The notes below the pieces were generated by a model. It did no database searches. It had not been told where the DNA came from and saw only the letters and a program-made list of their open reading frames with translations. Both the position numbers and the translations under genes were made by a program. Below are positions 8,514-18,037 of a stretch of 64,000 nt of DNA, in pieces. Location of the stretch: contig NC_018012.1 in NCBI RefSeq assembly GCF_000227745.2, positions 3,779,412 through 3,843,411 of the forward strand, given 5' to 3'. Positions within the stretch are counted from its first letter, which is position 1. Every line of letters begins with the position of its first letter. The DNA comes from Thiocystis violascens DSM 198 (GTDB lineage: Bacteria > Pseudomonadota > Gammaproteobacteria > Chromatiales > Chromatiaceae).

Positions 8514-10433
8514 TCACGCGCGCGCATTCGGGGCATCGTCGCTGGCATGAAATTGCTCGATGGACTCGCTGACCTCCAGCCAGGCGTCCTCGGTCGCTTC
8601 CAGATCCGCGCTGATTTGGCGCTGCTCGGCCAGCAGGGCCAGCAGTCGCGCCTTGCTCTCGGGCGCGTAGAGATCGGATGCCGCAAGCGCCTGATCCAGG
8701 GTCGCGCGGCGCGCGTTGAGCGTCGCGAGCCGCTGTTCCAACTGCTTTTCGCGGTTGCGCAGCGGCTGCAATGCCTTGCGCGCCTCCGCCGACTGACGAC
8801 GCTGCTGCTTGCGGTCGCCGCCGTCGCGGGCGCTGTCCGTCGCGTCCGCCGGTCGCGCGGCCGGATCGCGTCCCGCCAGCCAGGCCGGATAATCGTCCAG
8901 ATCGCCGTCGAACAGGCGCACCCCGCCGCCATCTACCAGCATCAGGGTGTCGCTGGTCACCCGCAGCAGATGACGGTCGTGCGAGACCAGCACCAGCGCG
9001 CCCTCGAAGCCCTGCAACGCCTCGCTGAGCGCGTGGCGCATCTCCAGATCCAGATGATTGGTCGGTTCGTCGAGCAGCAGCAGATTGGGCTTCTGACGGA
9101 TGATCATGGCCAGCACCAGACGCGCCTTTTCGCCGCCCGAGAGTGGCGCGATCGGATCGAGCGCGCGGTCGCCGGCGAAACCGAAACCGCCCAGATAGTT
9201 GCGCAAGGTCTGTTCGGTGGCGTTCGGATCGAGTCGGCGCAGATGACCGAGCGGGGTGCCGTGGCGGTCGAGTTGATCCAGTTGATGCTGGGCGAAATAG
9301 CCCACGCGCAGATCCTGCGCACGCTCGCACTGGCCCGACAACAGCGCCAGCTCGCCGGCCAGCACCTTGATCAGCGTCGATTTACCCGCGCCGTTGCGTC
9401 CCAGCAGGCCGATGCGGTCGCCCGGTTCCAGACTGAATCCGACACTCTGGAGGACGGGCTTCGCGCCATAGCCGGCCGTCGCTTTGTCCATCCGCAGCAG
9501 CGGACGGGGCAGATTCCCGGCCGGCTCGAAACCGAAACGGAAGGGCGAGTCGATATGCGCCGGGGCGATCAGCTCCATGCGCTCCAGCGCCTTCACCCGA
9601 CTCTGCGCCTGACGCGCCTTGGTCGCCTTGGCGCGGAAGCGTTCGACAAAGCTGTGCATGTGGGCGATTTCGCGTTGCTGACGGACATAAGCCGACTGCT
9701 GCTGGGCGAGCCGCTCGGCGCGTTGGCGCTCGAAGGCCGAATAATTGCCCGCGTAGAGCGTGAGTCGCCGATGTTCCAGGTGCAGGATGTGGCTGCCGAC
9801 CGCGTCCAGAAAATCGCGGTCATGCGAGATCAGCATCAGGGTGCCCGGATAGCTCTTGAGCCAGCCTTCGAGCCAGATCACGGCGTCCAGATCCAGATGG
9901 TTGGTCGGCTCGTCGAGCAGCAGCAGATCCGAGCGGCACATCAGCGTGCGCGCCAGCGCGAGACGCATCCGCCAGCCGCCCGAGTAGCTGTTGACCGGGC
10001 GGCGCTCGTCGCCCGGCGCGAAGCCCAGGCCATGCAGCAGACGCGCGGCGCGGCTTTCGGCGTCGTAACCGCCGATGGATTCCAGCCGGCCCAGCAGTTC
10101 GCCGTGACGCAGTCCGTCGCCGGCGGCATCGGCGGCGGTCAACTCGCTCTCGATCTGGCGCAGCTCGCGGTCGCCATCCAGCACGAACTCGATGGCCGCG
10201 CGCTCGGTGTCCGGGGTGTGCTGGGCGACATGCGCGACCTCCCAGTCGGCCGGGATCGAAAACCCGCCCGCGTCCGCGTGCAGATCGCCCAGCAGTAGGG
10301 CGAAGAGGCTCGATTTCCCGCAGCCGTTGGCGCCCACCAGACCCACCTTCTGGCCGGGATAGATGGCGATCGACGCCTCTTCCAGCAGGAGGTTGGGGCC
10401 ACGGCGGAAACTCAGGTCTTTCAGTTGAAGCAT
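8514..10433 (-). CDS. yheS: ABC-F family ATP-binding protein, YheS-like
   Basis: The 639-residue protein carries two nucleotide-binding domains without membrane segments. The first has GANGCGKSS, SGGWRMRLALA and LLLLDEPTNHLDL; the second has GRNGAGKSTL, SGGEKARLVLA and a second LLLLDEPTNHLDL. A charged linker of about 80 residues (near 230-300) between them is the ABC-F P-site tRNA-interaction motif, and the C-terminal ~100 residues form a coiled-coil tail. Length and tail match E. coli YheS, a ribosome-associated ATPase that helps resolve translational stalling. It heads a run with the DUF2939 and 97-residue genes. Confidence 0.93.
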   Translation of the reverse strand: MLQLKDLSFRRGPNLLLEEASIAIYPGQKVGLVGANGCGKSSLFALLLGDLHADAGGFSIPADWEVAHVAQHTPDTERAAIEFVLDGDRELRQIESELTAADAAGDGLRHGELLGRLESIGGYDAESRAARLLHGLGFAPGDERRPVNSYSGGWRMRLALARTLMCRSDLLLLDEPTNHLDLDAVIWLEGWLKSYPGTLMLISHDRDFLDAVGSHILHLEHRRLTLYAGNYSAFERQRAERLAQQQSAYVRQQREIAHMHSFVERFRAKATKARQAQSRVKALERMELIAPAHIDSPFRFGFEPAGNLPRPLLRMDKATAGYGAKPVLQSVGFSLEPGDRIGLLGRNGAGKSTLIKVLAGELALLSGQCERAQDLRVGYFAQHQLDQLDRHGTPLGHLRRLDPNATEQTLRNYLGGFGFAGDRALDPIAPLSGGEKARLVLAMIIRQKPNLLLLDEPTNHLDLEMRHALSEALQGFEGALVLVSHDRHLLRVTSDTLMLVDGGGVRLFDGDLDDYPAWLAGRDPAARPADATDSARDGGDRKQQRRQSAEARKALQPLRNREKQLEQRLATLNARRATLDQALAASDLYAPESKARLLALLAEQRQISADLEATEDAWLEVSESIEQFHASDDAPNARA

Positions 10434-10709
10434 GATCGTCGCGGCAAGGAGAGTGAGGGAGATGTCAACGCGATGCCCTGCGCGATGACGGAAAACGGGG
10501 TGCGGTGAAGCTCAATCCAAGCGTCGACGCGGCATAAGTTGTTGCATGCATGCCACCAAAATAGGATTTTGTGACCGCCATTCTAGCAGATGGAAGGGAT
10601 TTCCCTCATCAAATTGTTGCGCGGCTTGCCTAAAGTGTCGCTAAAAAGAGAATGCGAATGGCGCGATGGCGTCATGTCGCGGATGGCCTATCGGTCGGCG
10701 CTACCGGGT

Positions 10710-12236
10710 TCAGGAGTGCGGCTGTCCTCGATCGAGACGACGATAGCCGATAGCTTCGCTCAGGTGCGTGGAATCGATGGCGTTCGCCTGCTGAAGATCG
10801 GCGATGGTCCGGGCGACCTTCAGGATCCGATGGTAGGCCCGCGCCGAGAGTGCAAGGCGGGTCAGCGCTTGCTCCATGAGTCGCCGCCCGGCCTCGTCGA
10901 GCGCGCAGTCGCGATCGATCTCGCTCGGTGCCAGCGCGTTGTTCGGCTTGCCGGCGCGGGTCTGCTGGAGGACGCGGGCGGCGGCGACCCGCGCGCGTAC
11001 CAGCGCCGTGGTTTCGGCGTCCGCGGGACGCGGTCCGCCCAGCCGCGAGACATCGAGCCGGGGCACCTCGACGTGCATGTCGATACGGTCGAGCAGGGGG
11101 CCGGAGATACGTCCGCGATAGCGCCCGATCTGCTCGATGGTACAGCGGCAGCGCCCGCTGCTGTCGCCCAGATAGCCGCAGGGGCAGGGATTCATGGCCG
11201 CCAGCAACTGGAAGCGCGCCGGAAAGCGCGCCTGGCGCGCCGCCCTGGAGATATCGATATAACCCGACTCCAGGGGCTCGCGCAGCACCTCCAGCACCTT
11301 GCGATCGTATTCCGGCAGTTCGTCGAGAAAGAGCACGCCCTGATGGGCCAGCGAAATCTCGCCCGGCCGGGGATTGCTGCCCCCGCCGACCAGCGCGACC
11401 CCGGACGCGGTATGGTGCGGCGACCGAAAGGGCCGTTCGCGCCAGCGGCTCGGGTCGAAGCGATCCCGGTCGCTAACCGAGCGGATCGCCGCCGTCTCCA
11501 GCGCCTCGGCCTCGGTCATGGGCGGCAGCAGACCCGGCAGCCGGTTGGCCAGCATCGACTTGCCCGTGCCGGGCGGGCCGATCAACAGCAGGCTATGCCC
11601 CCCCGCGGCGGCAATCTCCAATGCTCGCTTGGCGTGCTCCTGGCCGCGCACCTCGGCCAGTTCGGGATAGGCGGGATCGTTGTCATGGCCGGAATCCTCG
11701 CCCGACACGAAGGCGGACAGCAGGCTGGTGCCATTCAGATGTTCGCAGACCTCCATCAGATGACCCGCCGGTCGCAGCGACAGACCGCTGACCAGCGCCG
11801 CCTCGGCGGCATTCTCGCGCGGCAGGATGAGTTCGCGGCCCGCGTCGCGCGCCGCGACCGCCGCTGGCAGCACCCCATTGACCGGCCGCAGCGCGCCGGA
11901 CAGGGCCAGTTCGCCGATGAACTCATAGCGATCGAGCGCCTTGGCGGCCACCTGACCCGAGGCGCCCAGGATGCCGAGCGCGATCGGCAGATCGAAGCGA
12001 CCGCCTTCCTTGGGCAAATCCGCGGGCGCCAGATTGATGGTGACGTGCCCGTCGGGAAAGCGGAAACGCCCGTTGAGCAGGGCGCCGCGCACCCGATCCT
12101 TGCTCTCTTTCACCGCCAGTTCCGGCAGACCGACCATCGAGAGCGAGGGCAGACCGCCGGACAGATGGACCTCGACCGTCACCGCCGGGGCATGGATGCC
12201 GACGCGGGCGCGGCTGTACAGGATGCAGAGCGCCAA
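10710..12236 (-). CDS. comM: YifB/ComM-type Mg-chelatase family AAA+ ATPase
   Basis: The 508-residue protein matches ComM/YifB length. It starts with a Lon-like domain (about 1-165), followed by an AAA+ module with Walker A GPPGTGKSML near residue 220, Walker B VLFLDELPEY, and the SGPLLDRIDMHVEVPRLD segment typical of the Mg-chelatase group. A zinc-ribbon-like CPCGYLGDSSGRCRC lies between. ComM is a hexameric helicase acting in branch migration during natural transformation and RecA recombination. It is 16 bp downstream of ubiK, so they probably share a transcript. Confidence 0.95.
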   Translation of the reverse strand: MALCILYSRARVGIHAPAVTVEVHLSGGLPSLSMVGLPELAVKESKDRVRGALLNGRFRFPDGHVTINLAPADLPKEGGRFDLPIALGILGASGQVAAKALDRYEFIGELALSGALRPVNGVLPAAVAARDAGRELILPRENAAEAALVSGLSLRPAGHLMEVCEHLNGTSLLSAFVSGEDSGHDNDPAYPELAEVRGQEHAKRALEIAAAGGHSLLLIGPPGTGKSMLANRLPGLLPPMTEAEALETAAIRSVSDRDRFDPSRWRERPFRSPHHTASGVALVGGGSNPRPGEISLAHQGVLFLDELPEYDRKVLEVLREPLESGYIDISRAARQARFPARFQLLAAMNPCPCGYLGDSSGRCRCTIEQIGRYRGRISGPLLDRIDMHVEVPRLDVSRLGGPRPADAETTALVRARVAAARVLQQTRAGKPNNALAPSEIDRDCALDEAGRRLMEQALTRLALSARAYHRILKVARTIADLQQANAIDSTHLSEAIGYRRLDRGQPHS

Positions 12237-12252
12237 GTCCCTGGCCGCGCGC

Positions 12253-12519
12253 TCAGTCCGCTTGCGGTCGGCCGACCGCGAGCGCCTGCTCCAGCGTCTT
12301 CACCTGCGTCTCCAGCGCGATCAGTTTTTCGCGTGTCCGCGCCAGGACCGCCGACTGCACGTCGAACTCCTCGCGCGTCACCAGATCCAGTCGGGACAGT
12401 CCCGATTCCAGGGAAGCCCGGAGGTTGCGATTGATGTCTTCCTGCAACACCTGGAGACCCTTCGGCATGGCCGAGGAGAGACGCTGGAACAGGTCGTCGA
12501 ATTGTTTCGGATCCAACAT
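12253..12519 (-). CDS. ubiK: Ubiquinone biosynthesis accessory factor UbiK
   Basis: The 88-residue protein has the family layout: an amphipathic N-terminal helix starting MLDPKQFDDLFQRL, the EEFDVQSAVLARTREKL core and a C-terminal coiled coil (LIALETQVKTLEQAL). UbiK (BMFP/YqiC) helps assemble the UbiJ-UbiK lipid-binding complex needed for aerobic ubiquinone synthesis. It precedes comM on the minus strand with a 16 bp gap, an arrangement common in gammaproteobacteria. The divergent side carries the nitrogen-control region of torF. Confidence 0.9.
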   Translation of the reverse strand: MLDPKQFDDLFQRLSSAMPKGLQVLQEDINRNLRASLESGLSRLDLVTREEFDVQSAVLARTREKLIALETQVKTLEQALAVGRPQAD

Positions 12520-12901
12520 TGGGAGTTACCTCTGCGCGGGGGTCGGTCGCGACCCATGACCAATCGAGCGTGGCCCGCCTATTGGAAGACAGGCGGCCGG
12601 GGGAGAATGCTGGCGAACATTATAGGGGCGGTGCGTTTGCGCGTCTGCGTCGAAAGCCGCTCTATTTTGGTGCGTTCGAGTGTCTTGTCGAAAAGCGTTG
12701 TTTTGTCTTGGTGCAATCTTTGTTGCGAATATGGCACGCAAGATCGAAAAACGTCTTGTTTTTACCGCAATCATGGAATGGCATGTACCGTGCATAAACT
12801 GGACACTACGTCATTGTGCGGCATTCCGGCCTTCTTCCAGGCGTCGGCCCGGTCCGCCCTATCTTCTAACAGATGCCTGGATCCTATTGAGGTACAACCC
12901 A
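12520..12901. other. Intergenic control region between ubiK and torF
   Basis: This 382-base gap between divergent genes holds no convincing coding frame. It is AT-richer than its neighbours and contains a candidate sigma-54 promoter at 12779-12794. TTGGTGC stretches near 12668 and 12710 resemble NtrC half-sites. The divergent ubiK promoter should also lie here. Confidence 0.6.
12779..12794 (+). promoter_or_regulatory. Candidate sigma-54 promoter for torF-glnK-amtB
   Basis: TGGCATGTACCGTGCA matches the -24/-12 consensus TGGCAC-N5-TTGCW at 9 of 11 defined positions, with the essential GG and GC at the right spacing. It sits about 107 bases before the torF start. A sigma-54, NtrC-controlled promoter is expected for a glnK-amtB operon. 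TTGGTGCA near 12710 is a possible enhancer half-site. Confidence 0.55.
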
Positions 12902-13630
12902 ATGAAACCAACACACATCGGTACCGCACTGGCCGTTGGAACCCTCGTCATGAGCGCGGGTGCTTTTCAGGCCGCCATGGCCGAGGATCCCCACTCGATC
13001 AGCGCCAACATCGGCGTGGTCAGCAACTACATATGGCGCGGACAGACCCAGACCGATAATCAGCCGGCGGTTCAGGGCGGGCTGGATTATGCGCACCAGA
13101 GCGGTTTTTATGCCGGTACCTGGCTGTCGAACGTGGACTTTGGCGAGGGTAACGAGACCAATTACGAACTCGACCTCTACACCGGCTTTGGTGGCTCGAT
13201 CAACGACGACTTCAGCTACGATCTCAACCTCATCTATTACGCCTATCCGGACGGCCGCGACAGCGACTTTTCCGAGCTTGGTGCCAGCGCAACCTATAAA
13301 TGGCTGACCGCGGGCATCGCCTATACGTTTTATGGTCAGGCCGACGATGCGCCTGGGGTGGCCAATACCGAGGCCAACTATATCCAGGGCGACCTCTACT
13401 ATCACGCCGCGCTGGACTTCGATCTGCCCTACGAACTGGGGCTGAATCTGCACGGCGGTTACTACGATTTCCGCTACAACGACGGCGGCAACGATTACGG
13501 TCACTGGGGCGCCTCCATCAGCCGCGAGGCCGGCGATTTCGGTACCTTCAGCTTCAACTACGATCAAATCGGCCGCGACACCTACGACGAGGATCCGAAG
13601 TTGTGGATCGGCTGGAACAAAGAATTCTGA
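12902..13630 (+). CDS. TorF-family putative porin
   Basis: The 242-residue protein has a cleavable signal peptide ending near AAMAEDPHS (about residue 27). It then shows the TorF pattern: SANIGVVSNYIWRGQTQT near the N-terminus, alternating aromatic strands, and an aromatic terminal residue (WIGWNKEF), as in outer-membrane barrels. The ATG at 12902 is preferred over longer frames because the signal peptide starts there and GAGG lies just upstream. It stands directly before glnK-amtB, a common pairing in sulfur-oxidising gammaproteobacteria, so it is probably nitrogen-regulated and may pass ammonium or small nitrogen compounds. The substrate is not known. Confidence 0.9.
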   Translation: MKPTHIGTALAVGTLVMSAGAFQAAMAEDPHSISANIGVVSNYIWRGQTQTDNQPAVQGGLDYAHQSGFYAGTWLSNVDFGEGNETNYELDLYTGFGGSINDDFSYDLNLIYYAYPDGRDSDFSELGASATYKWLTAGIAYTFYGQADDAPGVANTEANYIQGDLYYHAALDFDLPYELGLNLHGGYYDFRYNDGGNDYGHWGASISREAGDFGTFSFNYDQIGRDTYDEDPKLWIGWNKEF

Positions 13631-13700
13631 TCTCGGCAACGTTCGCGACGTCAACCCCACGGCTCGGGGCGTGATCGCCCCGGTCTTCAACAGGAGCTAA

Positions 13701-14045
<345 letters not shown>

Positions 14046-14068
14046 TCGCCGCCAAGGAGACCCTATCG

Positions 14069-15409
14069 ATGTCTAAACTGGATCCCAAACGGCTTGCCAC
14101 GCCGGCCCTGGCCGGCATCCTAACCCTGGCCCCAATGCTCGCGCTGGCTCAGGAAGAGGTTCCCGTCCTGAACAGCGGCGATACCGCCTGGATGCTGACC
14201 GCCACCGCGCTGGTGCTGTTCATGACCATTCCCGGCCTGGCCCTCTTCTACGGCGGCCTGGTGCGTTCCAAGAACGTGCTTTCGGTGCTGATGCAATGTT
14301 TTGCCATCACTGCGCTGATGACCGTGCTCTGGGTGATCTACGGTTACAGCCTGGCCTTCTCGACCGTCGGGATGGAACAGGGCGTGGTGAATTTCAACTC
14401 CTTCATCGGCGGCTTCGATAAGGTGTTGTTGGGCGGCGTGACCCGCGAGAGCCTGACGGCGGCGATCCCCGAAACGGTCTTCGCCACCTTCCAGATGACC
14501 TTTGCCATCATCACTCCGGCCCTGATCGTCGGTGCCTTTGCCGAACGCATGAAGTTCTCCGCCCTGCTGTGGTTCATGGGGATCTGGTTCACCATCGTCT
14601 ATCTGCCGATCGCTCACATGGTGTGGAGCGGCGATGGCGGGCTGATGTGGGATTGGGGCGTGCTCGATTTCGCCGGCGGCACCGTGGTGCACATCAACGC
14701 CGGTGTCGCCGGTCTGGTCGCGGCGCTCGTGCTGGGCAAACGCAAAGGCTATCCGACCACCGCCATGCCGCCGCATAACCTGGGCTATACCGTCATCGGC
14801 GCCTCCATGCTGTGGGTCGGCTGGTTCGGCTTCAACGCCGGCAGCGCGGTCGCGGCCAACGAGAGCGCCGGCATGGCCATGCTGGTCACCCAGATCGCCA
14901 CCGCCACCGCGGCATTGGCCTGGATGTTCTCGGAGTGGGTCAACCACGGCAAGGCCAGCGTGCTCGGTATCGCCACCGGCGCCGTTGCAGGTCTGGTCGC
15001 CATCACACCCGCCTCCGGGACTGCCGGTCCGCTCGGTGCCCTGGCGATCGGCGCGGCTTCTGGCGTCATCTGCTTCCTGGCCTCGACCAAGCTCAAGCGG
15101 GCGCTGGGCTACGACGACTCGCTCGATGTCTTCGGCGTGCATGCCGTCGGCGGCATCGTCGGCGCGCTGCTGACCGGCATCTTTGCCGCCGCGAGCCTGG
15201 GCGGCGCCGGTCTGGCCGAGGGCGTGACCATCGCCGGTCAGCTCTGGATCCAGACCAAGGGCGTTCTGGTGACCCTGGTCTATACGGCGGTTTTGAGCTA
15301 TATCATCCTCAAGCTGGTCGATCTGACCATCGGTCTGCGGGTGAACGAGGAGCAGGAAACCGAGGGGCTCGACCTCTCGCAGCACGACGAACGCGGTTAC
15401 ATTCTCTGA
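14069..15409 (+). CDS. amtB: Ammonium transporter AmtB
   Basis: The 446-residue protein has an N-terminal signal peptide (to about ALAQEE) and eleven hydrophobic spans. Family landmarks include NSGDTAWMLTATALVLFMTIPGLALFYGGLVR, the FGERMKF-like region written FAERMKFSALL, and the twin-His pore segments (HINAGVAGLVA and DVFGVHAVGGIVGALLTG). It is an inner-membrane ammonium channel gated by GlnK. The start at 14069 has AAGGAG 9-14 bases upstream; a longer frame from 14042 overlaps glnK. A strong terminator follows before the convergent speE. Confidence 0.97.
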   Translation: MSKLDPKRLATPALAGILTLAPMLALAQEEVPVLNSGDTAWMLTATALVLFMTIPGLALFYGGLVRSKNVLSVLMQCFAITALMTVLWVIYGYSLAFSTVGMEQGVVNFNSFIGGFDKVLLGGVTRESLTAAIPETVFATFQMTFAIITPALIVGAFAERMKFSALLWFMGIWFTIVYLPIAHMVWSGDGGLMWDWGVLDFAGGTVVHINAGVAGLVAALVLGKRKGYPTTAMPPHNLGYTVIGASMLWVGWFGFNAGSAVAANESAGMAMLVTQIATATAALAWMFSEWVNHGKASVLGIATGAVAGLVAITPASGTAGPLGALAIGAASGVICFLASTKLKRALGYDDSLDVFGVHAVGGIVGALLTGIFAAASLGGAGLAEGVTIAGQLWIQTKGVLVTLVYTAVLSYIILKLVDLTIGLRVNEEQETEGLDLSQHDERGYIL

Positions 15410-15503
15410 GCCGTGCGCGGCGGTCGCAGGGATGCGACCGCGACCTGGATCTTTTCTCTACCCGCCACGGAGCTGGCTCCCGCTGACGCGACGCTCCGAT
15501 TCC

Positions 15504-15524
15504 CGCCGGCAAGGAACTTGCCGG
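15504..15524. repeat. Short perfect hairpin downstream of amtB
   Basis: GCCGGCAAG and CTTGCCGGC pair perfectly around a GAA loop. There is no T-tract, so it is more likely a processing or stabilising hairpin, or part of a two-part terminator with the one at 15579. Confidence 0.5.
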
Positions 15525-15578
15525 CATCTCGAAGGGGTCGGAGACTGTCGATTTTCTCTGCTGTTGTGACTTGATTTC

Positions 15579-15602
15579 GGGGCCTGATGGCCCCTTTTTT
15601 TT
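15579..15602 (+). terminator. Rho-independent terminator of amtB
   Basis: GGGGCC-TGAT-GGCCCC forms a perfect 6 bp GC stem with a 4-base loop followed directly by eight T residues. It ends the torF-glnK-amtB transcript just before the 3' end of the convergent speE. Confidence 0.9.
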
Positions 15603-15609
15603 CTCCGAA

Positions 15610-16482
15610 TCAGTCTCGCGTCTCGGCAATCGCCGCGAGCCCGCGCCGAACGAACTCCGGTTGAGCCAAGGCCGCGCGGTGAATCCCCGCGTTGTAATAC
15701 TCGGTTTCAAAGGGTTTGCATTCCGCATCCGCGACCCGGAAATCGGCCAGCGTTACCGCCTTGCCGGCCAGGGTCGCGCTCCACCAGCCCGAGGGGTAGA
15801 TCGGCTGAGGGAACGACAGGGTTTGGGTGTCGGCGAAGCCGGCGGCGCGCATCGCACCATGCATCTCCTGCAGGATGCGCAGGTGATACAGGGGCGATTC
15901 GCTCTGTTGCACCAGGATCCCATGGGTATCGAGCGCGCGCAGGCACTCGGCGTAGAAGTCCTGGCTGAAGAGTCCCAGGGCCGGGCCGACCGGGTCGGTG
16001 CTGTCGACGATGATGAGATCCAGGCTACCGGTGGGGGCTTCCCGGATCCAGCGGATGCCGTCCTCGAACAACAGTTGGGCGCGCGGGTCATGGTTCGCGG
16101 CGGTGAGTTCGGGGAAATAGCGCTCGGCGAGCCGGGTGACCCCTTCGTCGATATCGATCTGCACCGCCGACTCGACCCCCGGATGTTTCAGCACCTCGCG
16201 CAGGGTGCCGCAGTCGCCGCCGCCGATGATACAGACCCGCCGGGGCGCCGGATGGGTGAAGAGCGCCGGGTGGGACATCATCTCGTGATAGAGAAAATTA
16301 TCGCGGCTCGACAGCATGGTGCAGCCGTCGATCACCATCAGATTGCCGAAACCCTCGGTGGCGTAGATCTCGATGAACTGAAAGGGCGTCTGCTCCTCGT
16401 GGAGCTTCTCGCGGATCTTCAGGGAGAAGGCGCTACCGTCGTCCGCGGCAACTTCCGAGAACCAGTGAGTGGGGTCGAGCAT
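15610..16482 (-). CDS. speE: Spermidine synthase
   Basis: From ATG 16482 the protein has 290 residues, the usual length. It transfers the aminopropyl group of decarboxylated SAM to putrescine. Visible motifs are FGNLMVIDGCTMLSSRDNFLYHEM, the SAM-binding IGGGDCGTLREVLKHP, IDIDEG, and VDSTDPVGPALGLFSQ with the catalytic Asp. Two upstream Met codons (16491 and 16515) are possible starts but extend past the family N-terminus (MLDPTHWFSE). No strong ribosome site marks any of them. Confidence 0.93.
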   Translation of the reverse strand: MLDPTHWFSEVAADDGSAFSLKIREKLHEEQTPFQFIEIYATEGFGNLMVIDGCTMLSSRDNFLYHEMMSHPALFTHPAPRRVCIIGGGDCGTLREVLKHPGVESAVQIDIDEGVTRLAERYFPELTAANHDPRAQLLFEDGIRWIREAPTGSLDLIIVDSTDPVGPALGLFSQDFYAECLRALDTHGILVQQSESPLYHLRILQEMHGAMRAAGFADTQTLSFPQPIYPSGWWSATLAGKAVTLADFRVADAECKPFETEYYNAGIHRAALAQPEFVRRGLAAIAETRD

Positions 16483-16580
16483 GGCGGGCATCCAGTGGAA
16501 AAGAAGGATCGCCATTATGAGGAATCGGACGGAAGGCTCACAAGCGATCCGACGCGATCATTCCAGGCTGTCGTCCCACG

Positions 16581-16710
16581 GCCATTCAGTCAAGCCGTTC
16601 GTGGTGAGTTTATCAAGCCGTTCGTGGTGAGTTTATCGAACCGTTCGTGGTGAGTTTATCGAACCGTTCGTGGTGAGTTTATCGAACCATGAACGGCTTG
16701 ACTGAATGGC
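16581..16710. repeat. Palindromic element with four 23 bp tandem units
   Basis: Perfect 20 bp inverted arms GCCATTCAGTCAAGCCGTTC (16581-16600) and its complement (16691-16710) enclose four direct repeats of a 23 bp unit beginning CCGTTCGTGGTGAG (16595-16686). The right arm continues AGTGA, matching the ends of the element at 44270-44459. There are no spacers, so this is not CRISPR. The core CGTTCGTGGTGAG occurs in several other gaps of the window. Confidence 0.9.
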
Positions 16711-16732
16711 AGTGAGCTGTGAGGGGACGGGC

Positions 16733-17920
16733 CTAGACTGCGGGCATGCCTTGCAGCGAATAGCCACGCAGATTGCGGGAAAAGCGTTCCAGCGCCTCGA
16801 TACCGCTGGTCTCGGCCTGCTGACACCAGTCCCCCAGAGCGGCCAGCAGCGCCTCCTGAGACGACGCCTGACGATCCCAGACCTCCTGGAGACGCTCCCG
16901 GAACCGATAGACGATGGCTAGGGTCCGATGCCGCGCCAGCAGTTGTTCCAGACGCTCCCTGGCACCAGCGTCGAGCCGCTTCCCCTCCTTGACCAGCAAA
17001 CGCTGGGCGCTTCGAACCAGATGTCGGCAATGCTCCGCGTCACGGCACAAGGCGTCCCGCGAAACCGGCCGCATGACCTCTTTGCCATAGCGGGCAAACA
17101 CATGCATCCGGCTCACGATGACGGCGCGCAGGGTCTCCATATCCAGTTGATGCTTCCCCGCGATGACCCGCGGCTGGGGCGCGATCCGGCGGATGTGGGC
17201 CAGACGCAGGGCGCTGAGGATCCGGATATACAGCCAGCCGATGTCGAATTCCCACCACTGCGAGGAAAGACGCGCCGAACTCGGATAGGCGTGATGGTTG
17301 TTGTGCAGTTCCTCGCCGCCGATCAGGATGCCCCAGGGGAGGAAATTGGTCGAGGCATCCGGCGACTCGTAGCTGCGATAGCCGTAATAATGCCCGACGC
17401 CATTGACGACACCGGCGGCCCAGACCGGAATCCACAGCATCTGCACCGCCCACACCACCGGACCATAAAGGCCGAACAACGCCAGATCGAGGATCAGCAT
17501 CAGACCCAACCCATGCCAGCGGAAGCGGCTGTAGACCTGGCGTTCCAGCCAGTCGTTGGGGACGCCCTGCCCATAGCGCTCCACCGTTGGCCGATCGGCG
17601 GCGGCCTCGGCGTAGAGTTCGGCCCCCTCGGTCAAGACCTTGCGCAGCCCCAGCACCCGCGGGCTATGCGGATCCTCGGCGGTTTCGCATTTGGCGTGAT
17701 GACGGCGATGCACCGCCACCCATTCGCGGGTCACCATGCCGGTGGTCAGCCACAGCCAGAATCGAAAAAAATGCGCCACGATGGGATGCAGATCGAGTGC
17801 GCGATGGGCCTGCGCCCGGTGCAGATAAATGGTCACGCCAGCGATGGTGATGTGCGTCAGAACGAGGGTGAAAAGCACTGCCTGCCAGAGGCTGACATCG
17901 AGAATGCCGTAGAGAGTCAT
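16733..17920 (-). CDS. Membrane fatty acid desaturase (acyl-CoA delta-9 type)
   Basis: The 395-residue protein has paired hydrophobic spans and the three His boxes of membrane di-iron desaturases: HRAQAHRAL near residue 33, HRRHHAKCE near 72, and HNNHHAYPSS near 208. It introduces a double bond into acyl chains in the inner membrane, with a terminal helical extension of about 100 residues beyond the core. It is transcribed alone. This would help regulate membrane fluidity; the electron donor is not encoded nearby. Confidence 0.92.
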   Translation of the reverse strand: MTLYGILDVSLWQAVLFTLVLTHITIAGVTIYLHRAQAHRALDLHPIVAHFFRFWLWLTTGMVTREWVAVHRRHHAKCETAEDPHSPRVLGLRKVLTEGAELYAEAAADRPTVERYGQGVPNDWLERQVYSRFRWHGLGLMLILDLALFGLYGPVVWAVQMLWIPVWAAGVVNGVGHYYGYRSYESPDASTNFLPWGILIGGEELHNNHHAYPSSARLSSQWWEFDIGWLYIRILSALRLAHIRRIAPQPRVIAGKHQLDMETLRAVIVSRMHVFARYGKEVMRPVSRDALCRDAEHCRHLVRSAQRLLVKEGKRLDAGARERLEQLLARHRTLAIVYRFRERLQEVWDRQASSQEALLAALGDWCQQAETSGIEALERFSRNLRGYSLQGMPAV

Positions 17921-18037
17921 CGAAATTCCTATGGAGAAAAAGGGATGCTCGGGTAAATTTACCCAGCCATCTATAGACCCATTCCGACCGGAATGGTTTG
18001 GACCGTTCGTCGTCTGATCGCGAATGGCCGGCCAAAT

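Noticed and set aside
8385..10298. 637-codon plus-strand frame
   Set aside because: It is antisense to the ABC-F gene, which has two complete ATP-binding cassettes; the opposite frame is Arg/Gln-rich without family signs.
10590..12434. 614-codon plus-strand frame
   Set aside because: It mirrors comM and ubiK, both firmly identified on the minus strand.
14120..15385. 421-codon minus-strand frame
   Set aside because: It is antisense to amtB and has a His/Gly/Asp-rich composition typical of shadow frames.
16595..16686. Possible CRISPR array
   Set aside because: The 23 bp units abut directly with no spacers and no cas genes occur in the window.
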